A stretch of 64,000 bases of DNA from contig NZ_CP133190.1 of NCBI RefSeq assembly GCF_030913705.1, forward strand, positions 4,041,001-4,105,000, given 5' to 3'. The stretch is from Anaerocolumna sp. MB42-C2. GTDB lineage: Bacteria > Bacillota > Clostridia > Lachnospirales > Lachnospiraceae. Positions 45,282-52,899 of the stretch are shown here, piece by piece. A program made the translations under genes and the position numbers. Position 1 is the stretch's first letter. The number at the start of each line of letters is the position of its first letter. The notes under the pieces are model-generated. The model ran no database searches. It worked only from the letters and a program-made list of their open reading frames with translations, and had not been told where the DNA came from.

Positions 45282-46193
45282 TTAAAGTATATTTTTGGGT
45301 TTTATGCCAAAGTAATCCTGCAATTTAACCGGGCCTTCTAATATTACCCTGTCAACATATAAAGATCTGTCATTTCTGGTTCTTACAGCCCATTTTACCA
45401 GGACAATGCTGCCGTTTTCGATTTCAATTGCAGTGATACAACGTGGATGAACACAGCAGCCGTCATTAAAATAAAGTGGTTCATTAACTTGAGGAAATAC
45501 TGGTCTGTGAGTGTGTCCGGCAATTAACATCTGGTTTTGTTTTTTGGTCCAATACACTAACTTTTTTTCTACCTTTTCTTTCCTGGTATGATTTTCTGCG
45601 GCACTGGTAGGATCTTTAACACCGGTTAATTCTAAGGGGCGCCATAGGTACCTGACTAAGAATCTGGATAATCGCCACAAATTATAATTTAAGAAATCGG
45701 CCTGGTGTCCGTGAGTTAAAAATAACAGATTATCAGTGTCTTTATATTTTAACACCAACCCCTCATGAATAGTTAGGTTGGGAAATAAGGGTACCCGTCT
45801 TTTAATACTTTCATCATAATAAGATTTTAAATTATCATTTGCAAAATCTTTGTATTTCTTCACATGATCGTGATTACCATATAACATATAAAATCTACCT
45901 GCTTTATAGAACTTTGACATAAGCCAGAAAGCATCACTGTGTATGGATATAATCCGGTCTATTTTACGGTTCTCCCACAATTCATCCCCATCACCAAGTT
46001 CAATGTAAGTAAAATCTTTTCTGTAATAAAAGTCTAATGCTGCAAAAAACAAATTCTGATTACCTAAAAAATTATCCCCCCAATTACCGTCCCCCCTATG
46101 GCAATCACTCATTAAAACTATTTTAGAGGAATCATCTATGAGAATTTGTTCGGCAGAATTGAATACTTTGTTCAGACGTGAGTAACTAGACAT
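45282..46193 (-). CDS. Metallophosphoesterase (calcineurin-like)
   Basis: 303-residue dinuclear metal phosphoesterase. Motifs in order: VLMSDCHRGDGNW (D-x-H), ELGDGDELWEN (GD), YGNHDHVKKYKD (GNHD), LFLTHGHQADFLN (H), and MLIAGHTHRPVFPQ (GHxH). All metal ligands are present. It is probably cytoplasmic, with no signal peptide. It follows the DUF4474 gene by 17 bases on the same strand and so is likely cotranscribed with it. Substrate unknown; nucleotides, UDP-sugars and phosphodiesters are possible. Confidence 0.88.
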   Translation of the reverse strand: MSSYSRLNKVFNSAEQILIDDSSKIVLMSDCHRGDGNWGDNFLGNQNLFFAALDFYYRKDFTYIELGDGDELWENRKIDRIISIHSDAFWLMSKFYKAGRFYMLYGNHDHVKKYKDFANDNLKSYYDESIKRRVPLFPNLTIHEGLVLKYKDTDNLLFLTHGHQADFLNYNLWRLSRFLVRYLWRPLELTGVKDPTSAAENHTRKEKVEKKLVYWTKKQNQMLIAGHTHRPVFPQVNEPLYFNDGCCVHPRCITAIEIENGSIVLVKWAVRTRNDRSLYVDRVILEGPVKLQDYFGIKPKNIL

Positions 46194-46210
46194 ACTATTA
46201 TCCTCCCTGC

Positions 46211-47755
46211 TTATACTTTATTCACCTCATCTGGTGTTTTAGAATCCTCTTTGGGGATAGTTTTATCCGAGATAAGAATATTCTGTTCAATATTTAGAAT
46301 ATCTTGTTCTATATTCTGGACATCCGATTCTGCATTAGGAATATCCTGTTCTGTCAAAATAGGATCTTCTGCTGATTCTGTAGTTTGATTATATTCTTCG
46401 GGAAGTTCATACAGAAAGATTCCATTTTGCTTATCTATATTTCTAATCGGTTTATTAAAATTCAAATACTTTCTGATAATCTCATAGTTCTTAAATATAT
46501 CCTTAGTACCGCCTATATTAATTATTCTATGATATAACTTAGGTGCTGAATACCTGACATATTTCAGTTTTGAAACTGTGTTATTATAAGTTGAGGTTGC
46601 CATATTGTAAGCCGTACAATTTCTGTTATTGTTGGTTTGCATATAATCTTCAATATACTCTGTTCTGGTTCTTGGCTGTGCGGAATGTGGAGTCGCATAT
46701 ACAAAGGATACCGTAGTACCTGATATAGTCAGATCTCTCATGGAATAACCGGTTTTTAACATACCACCCAAGAAAGCATCTAACATTTCTTTATCCTTTA
46801 GAGTTATCTCTATATCTACGGTAAGTTCTTGCGGCCAAGAGAATTCACCCAGGCGGAATCCGGTAAGCCACCAATGCAGTTCCCTCCGATGGAAAAGTTC
46901 TTTCCCGTTTTTCTTTAAGGAAAAGGCTAGAGGAAGATGATCCTCTTTACTGGCACATTCATAAAAGGTACCATTAAATACTCCCGGAATATTAAGGACT
47001 GGACCCGTAGTTGTATAAATGCCGATTTCACATCCGCTGGTCATACCATACTGGCCTTTCCAGAATTCAATGAGCCATTTTTTCCCACCGTATTTAAAGT
47101 AAACAGGCTCACAATCAATGATCATACTAAAACCGGCCGAACCCTCATCATATAACATGCAATATCCGCATTCGCTTTGCCAGCCATACATAATGGAATA
47201 AAAATAATCCTGTGGGGGATAATAGGCAAAACCAAACGGTTTTAAATCATTATTTAAGGCATCTAAGTCAAAAGGGATGTCAGGAAGGCTTGGTGGATTT
47301 GCTGGAGCAGGAGAATCCGGCAGTTTAGGTGAGTCCGGTAGTTTAGGAGAATCCGGCATTCCGGGTAACGGTACATCAGGTACATCCGGTATTCCAGGTA
47401 ACGGCACATTAGGTAAATCCGGTAGTCCGGGTAACGGCACATTAGGTAAATTCGGCATTTCTGGTAATGGTACATTAGGTAAATCCGGTAGTCCGGGTAA
47501 CGGTATCTTAGGTACTTTTGGTAAACAGGGGAACATAGGTAAGATAAGTTTTTTCAAGCGTTCTATATAATCAAGGTTTGTAGCACTTAAGATCATGTCT
47601 TTCTTTTTTTTACGTTTGAAATAAAAAGCTGCCCAGACTAAAGCTCCGGAAATCACTGCACAAGCGGATAATAAAATAATCGGAAGAATAAATTTTGAAT
47701 TTATATTAAAACCCAAAGGCTGAATAATTATATTTATATTTTCATAATTTAGCAT
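46211..47755 (-). CDS. Membrane-anchored DUF4474-like protein with Pro-rich repeats
   Basis: 514 residues: a short outer lead, a membrane segment (about 22-46, FILPIILLSACAVISGALVW), a Pro-rich repeat region at residues 86-148, a globular domain at about 162-400 that I recall as DUF4474 (LKPFGFAYYPPQDYFYSIMY; GKKWLIEFWKGQYGMTSGCE), and a Glu/Asp/Ile-rich tail with short repeats (ILNIEQNILIS). The Pro repeats are four 11-residue units of the form LPGLPDLPNVP and then LPDSPK units. DUF4474 function is unknown. The ATG at 47755 has AAAGGAG upstream. It shares an operon with the phosphoesterase. Confidence 0.82.
   Translation of the reverse strand: MLNYENINIIIQPLGFNINSKFILPIILLSACAVISGALVWAAFYFKRKKKKDMILSATNLDYIERLKKLILPMFPCLPKVPKIPLPGLPDLPNVPLPEMPNLPNVPLPGLPDLPNVPLPGIPDVPDVPLPGMPDSPKLPDSPKLPDSPAPANPPSLPDIPFDLDALNNDLKPFGFAYYPPQDYFYSIMYGWQSECGYCMLYDEGSAGFSMIIDCEPVYFKYGGKKWLIEFWKGQYGMTSGCEIGIYTTTGPVLNIPGVFNGTFYECASKEDHLPLAFSLKKNGKELFHRRELHWWLTGFRLGEFSWPQELTVDIEITLKDKEMLDAFLGGMLKTGYSMRDLTISGTTVSFVYATPHSAQPRTRTEYIEDYMQTNNNRNCTAYNMATSTYNNTVSKLKYVRYSAPKLYHRIINIGGTKDIFKNYEIIRKYLNFNKPIRNIDKQNGIFLYELPEEYNQTTESAEDPILTEQDIPNAESDVQNIEQDILNIEQNILISDKTIPKEDSKTPDEVNKV
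47312..47500 (-). repeat. 33-bp tandem repeats encoding LPxxPxxPxVP units
   Basis: On the minus strand four 33-bp units are followed by 18-bp units (LPDSPK). The plus strand reads GG-rich GGTAATCCGG-type words. The copy number is open to slippage. Confidence 0.85.
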
Positions 47756-47854
47756 AAAATAACTCCTTTCATATTAGCTTATATTATAATATTCGAAAGA
47801 GCTTCTCTATGTTAAAGGAACTGTGCAAGTACATGAAAATATTATAAATTGCTA

Positions 47855-47912
47855 TTGTAATTTTAGGATTTTGGATTATAATAATATTAGTAACAGTTAC
47901 TAATATTATTAT
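47855..47912 (+). promoter_or_regulatory. NADH oxidase promoter with a 35-bp perfect palindrome
   Basis: TTGTAA (47855-47860), 16 bases, TATAAT (47877-47882). From 47878 to 47912 the sequence is a perfect palindrome with 17-bp arms, ATAATAATATTAGTAAC, around a single A. It starts in the -10 box and covers the start of transcription, a repressor-like location. The regulator is not known; the Crp/Fnr protein 3 kb away is one candidate. Confidence 0.7.
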
Positions 47913-47956
47913 AAAATATTAAAATATCTATATAAAAGCTTAAGGAGGCTTAAATT

Positions 47957-49288
47957 ATGAGTAAAATTATTGTCATCGGTGCTAATCATGCTGGGACGGC
48001 TGCGCTCAATACAATTCTTGACAATTATAAAGATAATGAGATAATTTCATTTGATGCAAATAGTAATATCAGCTTTTTAGGATGTGGTATGGCGCTATGG
48101 ATAGGAAAACAGATCAGCGGGCCGGAAGGGTTATTTTATTCCACCAAAGAAAAGCTGGAGGAAAAAGGTGCGAAGATATATATGGAGACGCCGGTAGATT
48201 CTATTGATTACAACAAAAAATGTGTTTATGCAACCGGCAAAGACGGGACAAAATATGAGGAGACATATGACAAGCTTATTCTTGCTACAGGATCAGTTCC
48301 CATTGTTCCTGACGTAGAGGGGAAAGATTTAGAGAATGTTCAAATGGTTAAGCTATATCAGAATGCTCAGGATGTAATTGAAAAATTGAAAGATGAATCC
48401 ATACAAAATGTAGTTGTAGTAGGCGCCGGTTATATTGGAGTAGAACTTGCAGAAGCTTTTAAGCGGTGCGGAAAGTCCGTTACGGTCATAGATTGTGTAG
48501 ATACCTGCCTTGCCGGTTATTATGATCCGGAATTTACAGAGGGTATGAAAAAGAATCTGGAGAAAAACGGAATACAATTAGCTTTTGGAGAAACTGTGCA
48601 AAAGCTTTCAGGCAATAAAAAAGTAGAGATGGTAATAACAGATAAAGGCAGCTATAAAGCGGATATGGTTATCCTTGCTATAGGGTTTAGACCTAATAAT
48701 AAGCTGGGGGATGGCAAAATTGATGTATTTCGAAATGGTGCCTTTATCGTAGATAAACATCAGCAGACGAATATTCCTGATGTTTATGCAATCGGAGATT
48801 GCGCCACCGTTTACGATAATTCAATAGATGATTTTAATTATATTGCGCTTGCATCCAATGCAGTACGTTCCGGTATCGTAGCTGCTCATAATTGCTGCGG
48901 TAATCCAATAGAATCCGCGGGGGTACAAGGTTCAAACGGTATCAGTATCTGGGGGTATAATATGTTATCTACCGGTCTTACATTAACCAAAGCAAAGAAA
49001 TTAGGAATCAATGCTGTGGTTACGGATTTTGAAGATCTGCAGAAGCCTGCTTTTATTGAAAAAAATAACACGGTTAAGATCAGAATTGTGTATGATGCAG
49101 ATTCCAGAATAGTACTAGGAGCACAAATGGCTTCCGAATATGATATATCCATGGGACTTCATATGTTCTCTCTGGCAATACAGGAGAAAGTAACTATCGA
49201 TAAATTAAAGCTGCTTGACCTTTTCTTCCTGCCGCATTTTAACCAGCCTTACAGCTATATAGCGATGGCAGCCTTAAAAGCAGAATAA
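47957..49288 (+). CDS. nox: NADH oxidase (FAD-dependent, Nox/CoADR type)
   Basis: Flavoprotein that reduces oxygen with NADH, most likely to water. FAD motif [17 protein letters not shown] (His11), redox-active Cys43 in [11 protein letters not shown] (one active-site cysteine as in H2O-forming Nox and CoA-disulfide reductases), NADH motif [16 protein letters not shown], second FAD motif [10 protein letters not shown], and a C-terminal dimer domain with [13 protein letters not shown]. 443 residues is usual. In an anaerobe it serves oxygen detoxification. Shine-Dalgarno TAAGGAGG. Confidence 0.93.
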   Translation: MSKIIVIGANHAGTAALNTILDNYKDNEIISFDANSNISFLGCGMALWIGKQISGPEGLFYSTKEKLEEKGAKIYMETPVDSIDYNKKCVYATGKDGTKYEETYDKLILATGSVPIVPDVEGKDLENVQMVKLYQNAQDVIEKLKDESIQNVVVVGAGYIGVELAEAFKRCGKSVTVIDCVDTCLAGYYDPEFTEGMKKNLEKNGIQLAFGETVQKLSGNKKVEMVITDKGSYKADMVILAIGFRPNNKLGDGKIDVFRNGAFIVDKHQQTNIPDVYAIGDCATVYDNSIDDFNYIALASNAVRSGIVAAHNCCGNPIESAGVQGSNGISIWGYNMLSTGLTLTKAKKLGINAVVTDFEDLQKPAFIEKNNTVKIRIVYDADSRIVLGAQMASEYDISMGLHMFSLAIQEKVTIDKLKLLDLFFLPHFNQPYSYIAMAALKAE

Positions 49289-49299
49289 TTTCGAACCTA

Positions 49300-49351
49300 A
49301 AATAAGCGGTGTAAAAAATAACTTTCGGATTATTTTTTACACCGCTTATTT
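49300..49351. terminator. Bidirectional terminator between nox and the sodium-pump genes
   Basis: A nearly perfect 22-bp stem, AAATAAGCGGTGTAAAAAAT (from 49300) with ATTTTTTACACCGCTTATTT (to 49351), and an eight-base loop. Confidence 0.9.
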
Positions 49352-49410
49352 AGTTGAATGACTATTACTTTGTGTTTTTTAATTTCTAATATTGAGTTTA
49401 ACTTATATTA

Positions 49411-49557
49411 TTACTCATTTTTAGACGGTTTTTCAGGTAATTTCTTCTCACACCACTGAATAAATATAACTAAAAATGTAATTAAAAGGATTACGGCAAA
49501 TATACCAAGCATTCCCTGCCACATAATGCCAAGGGATAACAAAAAGTTCTCAAGCAT
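49411..49557 (-). CDS. OadG-like small membrane subunit (48 aa)
   Basis: One membrane helix (residues 17-34, LGIFAVILLITFLVIFIQ) with the lead MLENFLLSLGIMWQGM and a charged end CEKKLPEKPSKNE. This is the size and pattern of the small OadG-related subunits that stabilise sodium-translocating decarboxylases. It lies 90 bases after the beta-subunit gene on the same strand with AAAGGAG upstream. It was identified by reading the gap by eye. Confidence 0.82.
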   Translation of the reverse strand: MLENFLLSLGIMWQGMLGIFAVILLITFLVIFIQWCEKKLPEKPSKNE

Positions 49558-49647
49558 AAGATAACTCCTTTCCGGATAAGTTTCCTTTAAAAGTTATGAA
49601 TCGTACATAGCTTATTTCGGAAATAATGTTATATAGTTAAAATTCTA

Positions 49648-50784
49648 TTACAGAAGTCTGCTTACAAGACTAATGATAATACCACCGGCTACAACAGATG
49701 CAATCTGTCCCGAGACATTAGCACCAATAGCATGCATTAAGATATGGTTTGTAGGATCTTCTTTAATTGCTAATTTCTGAACAACACGTGCAGACATAGG
49801 GAATGCAGATATTCCGGCTGCCCCGATCATAGGATTAATCTTATTCTTTCGGAACAGATTAATAATCTTGGCAAATAAAACACCACCAATAGTGTCAAAG
49901 ATAAATGCTACAAGACCGAGTCCCATGATTAAAAGGGTTTGCCAGGTTACAAATTTTTCTGCCTGCATACTGAAAGAAATGGTGATACCTAATAATAAGG
50001 TAATCAGGTTAGCCAGGGAATCCTGAGCAGTCTCAGATAAGCTGTTTAAAACACCGCATTCACGAAGCAGGTTGCCGAACATTAAGAAACCAACTAAAGC
50101 TACTGACATAGGTGCAACAAAACCGGCGATCACAGTAACCATAATAGGGAATATAATTTTAATTCTCTTGGAAACGGAAACCGGATTGTATGGCATACGG
50201 ATTAATCGTTCTTTTCTTGTTGTAACCAATTTAATGGCAACGGGCTGAACCAAAGGAACTAAAGCCATGTAAGAATATGCAGCTACCGCGATTGCACCAA
50301 TGTATTTTGAATTCATAATTTGGGATACTAAAATAGAAGTAGGGCCATCTGCGGCACCGATAATACCGATAGAAGCAGCATCTGCTAAATCAAAACCTAA
50401 TAAAGTTGCAACTGATAAGGTAAAGAAGATACCAAACTGTGCTGCCGCACCAAATAATAACATAATAGGGTTTGAAAGAAGCGGACCAAAGTCAATCATA
50501 GCACCGATACCAATAAATAATAAGATTGGAAGCGCTTCGGAGGCTTCAATACCTACATTGAAAAGCCACTCTATAATACCTTTTGTTTCTCCTATACCGC
50601 TTAATGTCTGATTTAAGACACCGGATAACGGTAAATTGACAAGAATAGCACCAAATCCCATAGGCAATAACAAGGATGGTTCATATCCTTTTTCAATTGC
50701 CAGATAAATTAGAATTATGCCGACTGCATACATAATTAATTGTGGGATTGTAACAGATGAAATTCCCGATAATAAAAAATCCAT
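49648..50784 (-). CDS. Sodium-ion-translocating decarboxylase beta subunit (OadB/GcdB type)
   Basis: Integral membrane subunit that couples decarboxylation of a biotin-bound carboxyl group to sodium export. 378 residues with about nine membrane helices. Typical segments: LLPMGFGAILVNLPL, GIEASEALPILLFIGIGAMI, GIIGAADGPTSILVSQIMNS (the conserved sodium-site region), and MIGAAGISAFPMSARVVQKL near the end. The start at 50784 (MDFLLSG) has GGGAGA upstream; the frame is open 32 codons further into the terminator-like leader. No carboxyltransferase or biotin-carrier gene is in the window, so the substrate acid is unknown. Confidence 0.92.
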   Translation of the reverse strand: MDFLLSGISSVTIPQLIMYAVGIILIYLAIEKGYEPSLLLPMGFGAILVNLPLSGVLNQTLSGIGETKGIIEWLFNVGIEASEALPILLFIGIGAMIDFGPLLSNPIMLLFGAAAQFGIFFTLSVATLLGFDLADAASIGIIGAADGPTSILVSQIMNSKYIGAIAVAAYSYMALVPLVQPVAIKLVTTRKERLIRMPYNPVSVSKRIKIIFPIMVTVIAGFVAPMSVALVGFLMFGNLLRECGVLNSLSETAQDSLANLITLLLGITISFSMQAEKFVTWQTLLIMGLGLVAFIFDTIGGVLFAKIINLFRKNKINPMIGAAGISAFPMSARVVQKLAIKEDPTNHILMHAIGANVSGQIASVVAGGIIISLVSRLL

Positions 50785-50841
50785 AGCAAGTTCTCCCTTC
50801 GTGCTTGTACAATTTAAAAATATAGAGTTACGAGCATTAAA

Positions 50842-50986
50842 AAGACCTGTATCCCCAAAGAAGGATACAGGTCTTGTCATTTCAAATTAAACCAGGACTA
50901 CTTGTCCATGATGTTGGTTTAACTGCAAAAATAAGCTAATATGTATAAATATAAGCTTATTTGCCGACTACTCCCCTATATCAATT
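50842..50986 (-). promoter_or_regulatory. Riboswitch-like leader with terminator before the sodium-pump gene (yybP-ykoY-like)
   Basis: On the minus strand the transcript carries GGGGAGTAG (about 50977-50968), a long stem GCAAATAAGCT/AGCTTATTTTTGC, AAACCAACATCATGGAC... with hairpin GGAC-AAGTA-GTCC, and GACAAGACC. The first arm GATATAGG can pair with CCTGTATC, and that same CCTGTATC is the left arm of the terminator AAGACCTGTATCC/GGGATACAGGTCTT followed by five T. The GGGGAGUAG, CAACAUC and GACAAGACC blocks and the closing P1 are those of the yybP-ykoY manganese riboswitch. A sodium-sensing class is the main alternative given the gene. Confidence 0.65.
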
Positions 50987-50992
50987 ACAATT

Positions 50993-51021
50993 ACAATAGC
51001 ATAATTATAAAATGAAGTCAA
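50993..51021 (-). promoter_or_regulatory. Promoter of the sodium-pump leader
   Basis: On the minus strand TTGACT (51021-51016), 17 bases, TATTGT (50998-50993). Transcription would begin just before the riboswitch-like element. Confidence 0.6.
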
Positions 51022-51190
51022 TAAAAAATAAGAAGTTTATTCTTTATACTACAATTAAGTTTGATGTGTGTTATAATGATTTTATCTTATTTTGGTAATG
51101 ATAATAGAAAGAAAATGAAATGGTTAGTTGGTAAAGAAGACTATTCAACACAACAAAACAGTTAACAAATGTTAAACATAAAGGAGATTC

Positions 51191-52672
51191 ATGATAAGAG
51201 ATACATTAGAAAAACTAAAACAGAACGTTGATATTAGGCAGAATTTAATACAGTTACGTTCAGAACTGAAGGAAGGCCATAACAAAACCGCGTTGCTTTA
51301 TCAAATTGGAACCGATTATACTATATTTGAATGCTTTTTAAACCATGAAGATGCAAAAATACGAAAAAATGCGGCATTGATTCTGGGTGAACTTGGTATA
51401 CCTGCTTTCCTGGATAAATTAATGGAGGTTTATCGGAGCGAAACGCAACTGTTTGTCAGAAGTTCTTACTTAATAGCTTTAAAAGGATATAATTATCAGA
51501 AATTACTGCCAGAGTTAAAAGAGAAACTTTCTGAATTAAGCGCAATGCATCCAGATGATACAAATAAAAAGCATATAACCGAAGAAATAAGAGTTTTATC
51601 AGAACTAATAATATCGGCAGAAGGGATCAAACAGCATACTTTTACCGGTTTTTTGGTACCGTCCCAGCTGGTACTTTTGACGAACCGTAATTTCATTCGT
51701 ATCACAATGGATCAGATAAAGGGTGAAAATAAAAAAGAATTTAATGCAGGTGTAATAGTAAAAACAAAGGATATAAATGATATCTTACCTATAAGAACTT
51801 ACAGTGAATTACTATTTATGCTGGATGAATTAAAAACCTGCAGCAATGATGTCAGCAAAGCAGCAGAAGCTTTTGGAAAAAGTAAATTATTAGAATTTAT
51901 GAAAGCAAGGCATGATGGAGATGCACCGTATTATTTTCGTATTGAACTTAAAAGTAAGGCGGATTTGGATAAGAAAAGTGCTTTTACGAAAAAACTCGGA
52001 AGTGAAATAGAAAGATTGTCAGGCAGACAGTTGATTAACAGCACTTCAAACTACGAGTTTGAAATCAGACTGATTGAAAATAAAGAAGGTAACTATAACA
52101 TATTGGTCAAACTGTATACCTTAAAAGAGGAGAGGTTTACTTATAGAAAGAATTCAATTGCTGCTAGTATACAACCTGTGAACGCAGCCCTTATTGCCGC
52201 TTTGGCAAAAGATTATCTTATGGAGGGAGCTCAGGTTCTGGACCCTTTCTGCGGGGTTGGCACCATGTTAATAGAACGTCATCAATTAGTAAGAGCGAAT
52301 ACGATTTATGGTCTTGATATCTATAGTGATGCGATTGAAAAAGCCAAAGAAAATACGAAAGCAGCGAATGCCATAATTCATTACATCAACCGGGATTTCT
52401 TTGATTTTAAACATGAATATCTGTTTGATGAAATATTTACAAATATGCCAAGAATCATGGGACATAAAGAAGAACGGGAGATTTTTGATTTATACCGCAG
52501 ATTTTTTCTTAAAGCGAAAGAACACTTAAAAAAGAATGGTGTTATGATTTTATATTCCCATAATCCAGAGTATATTAAAAAGCTTTTAAATAAAAGAGAG
52601 TATCGTTTGGAAAGAGAGTATGAAATATCCAAGAAAGAAAAGGCTTATTTATATGTGATACGATACATTTAA
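51191..52672 (+). CDS. HEAT-repeat and Trm14/RlmL-like RNA methyltransferase
   Basis: 493 residues. The N-terminal 130 look like HEAT repeats (HEDAKIRKNAALILGELGIP, FVRSSYLIALKG). The middle 130-320 resembles the THUMP-like region of guanine-N2 methyltransferases (YYFRIELKSKADLDKKSAFT). The C-terminal Rossmann domain has motif I VLDPFCGVGTMLIERH, acidic loop YGLDIYSDAIEKA, and FTNMPRIMGHKEE in place of the (N/D)PPY catalytic motif. It likely methylates a guanine in RNA, though NMPR is unusual for an N2-guanine enzyme. It stands alone, with AAAGGAG. Confidence 0.82.
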   Translation: MIRDTLEKLKQNVDIRQNLIQLRSELKEGHNKTALLYQIGTDYTIFECFLNHEDAKIRKNAALILGELGIPAFLDKLMEVYRSETQLFVRSSYLIALKGYNYQKLLPELKEKLSELSAMHPDDTNKKHITEEIRVLSELIISAEGIKQHTFTGFLVPSQLVLLTNRNFIRITMDQIKGENKKEFNAGVIVKTKDINDILPIRTYSELLFMLDELKTCSNDVSKAAEAFGKSKLLEFMKARHDGDAPYYFRIELKSKADLDKKSAFTKKLGSEIERLSGRQLINSTSNYEFEIRLIENKEGNYNILVKLYTLKEERFTYRKNSIAASIQPVNAALIAALAKDYLMEGAQVLDPFCGVGTMLIERHQLVRANTIYGLDIYSDAIEKAKENTKAANAIIHYINRDFFDFKHEYLFDEIFTNMPRIMGHKEEREIFDLYRRFFLKAKEHLKKNGVMILYSHNPEYIKKLLNKREYRLEREYEISKKEKAYLYVIRYI

Positions 52673-52698
52673 GCAAACCTATAATATTTTAAGCAATA

Positions 52699-52719
52699 CG
52701 GGCAGGATGCATATGAACA
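52699..52719. repeat. 21-nt word shared with 60355-60375
   Basis: CGGGCAGGATGCATATGAAC plus A differs from the copy at 60355-60375 in one base (C for T). Both copies lie in gene-free DNA after a gene. Confidence 0.6.
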
Positions 52720-52752
52720 TGCAAAAGGATAATATCCGATAGGAAAGAATGG

Positions 52753-52807
52753 CACTGAAGTAACAGCGCGTCAGCGCTAGAGTCTGGCAGACCAGACTCT
52801 TTCTTCT
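52753..52807. repeat. 55-nt double-hairpin repeat, copy 2
   Basis: CACTGAAGTAACAGCGC and then AGTCTGGC..CCAGACTCTTTCTTCT, as at 39235-39289. In this copy the first hairpin has GCGCGTCAGCGC pairing. It lies 80 bases after the methyltransferase stop and could act as its terminator. Confidence 0.75.
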
Positions 52808-52899
52808 AGTGGTGTTATGTCTTGAAAAGTTGGATTAGTTGCATCTATATACTGTATTTGGACAGGACAAGATTCTTTATAGTCATTGTATGAATATGA

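Noticed and set aside
47312..47500. CRISPR-like regular repeats
   Set aside because: The repeats are in frame, directly adjoining and protein-coding, with no unique spacers.
47277..47570. 97-aa plus-strand ORF rich in Gly, Ser and Leu
   Set aside because: It is the antisense of the Pro-rich tandem repeats of the DUF4474 gene; the apparent collagen-like pattern comes from reading the repeat backwards.
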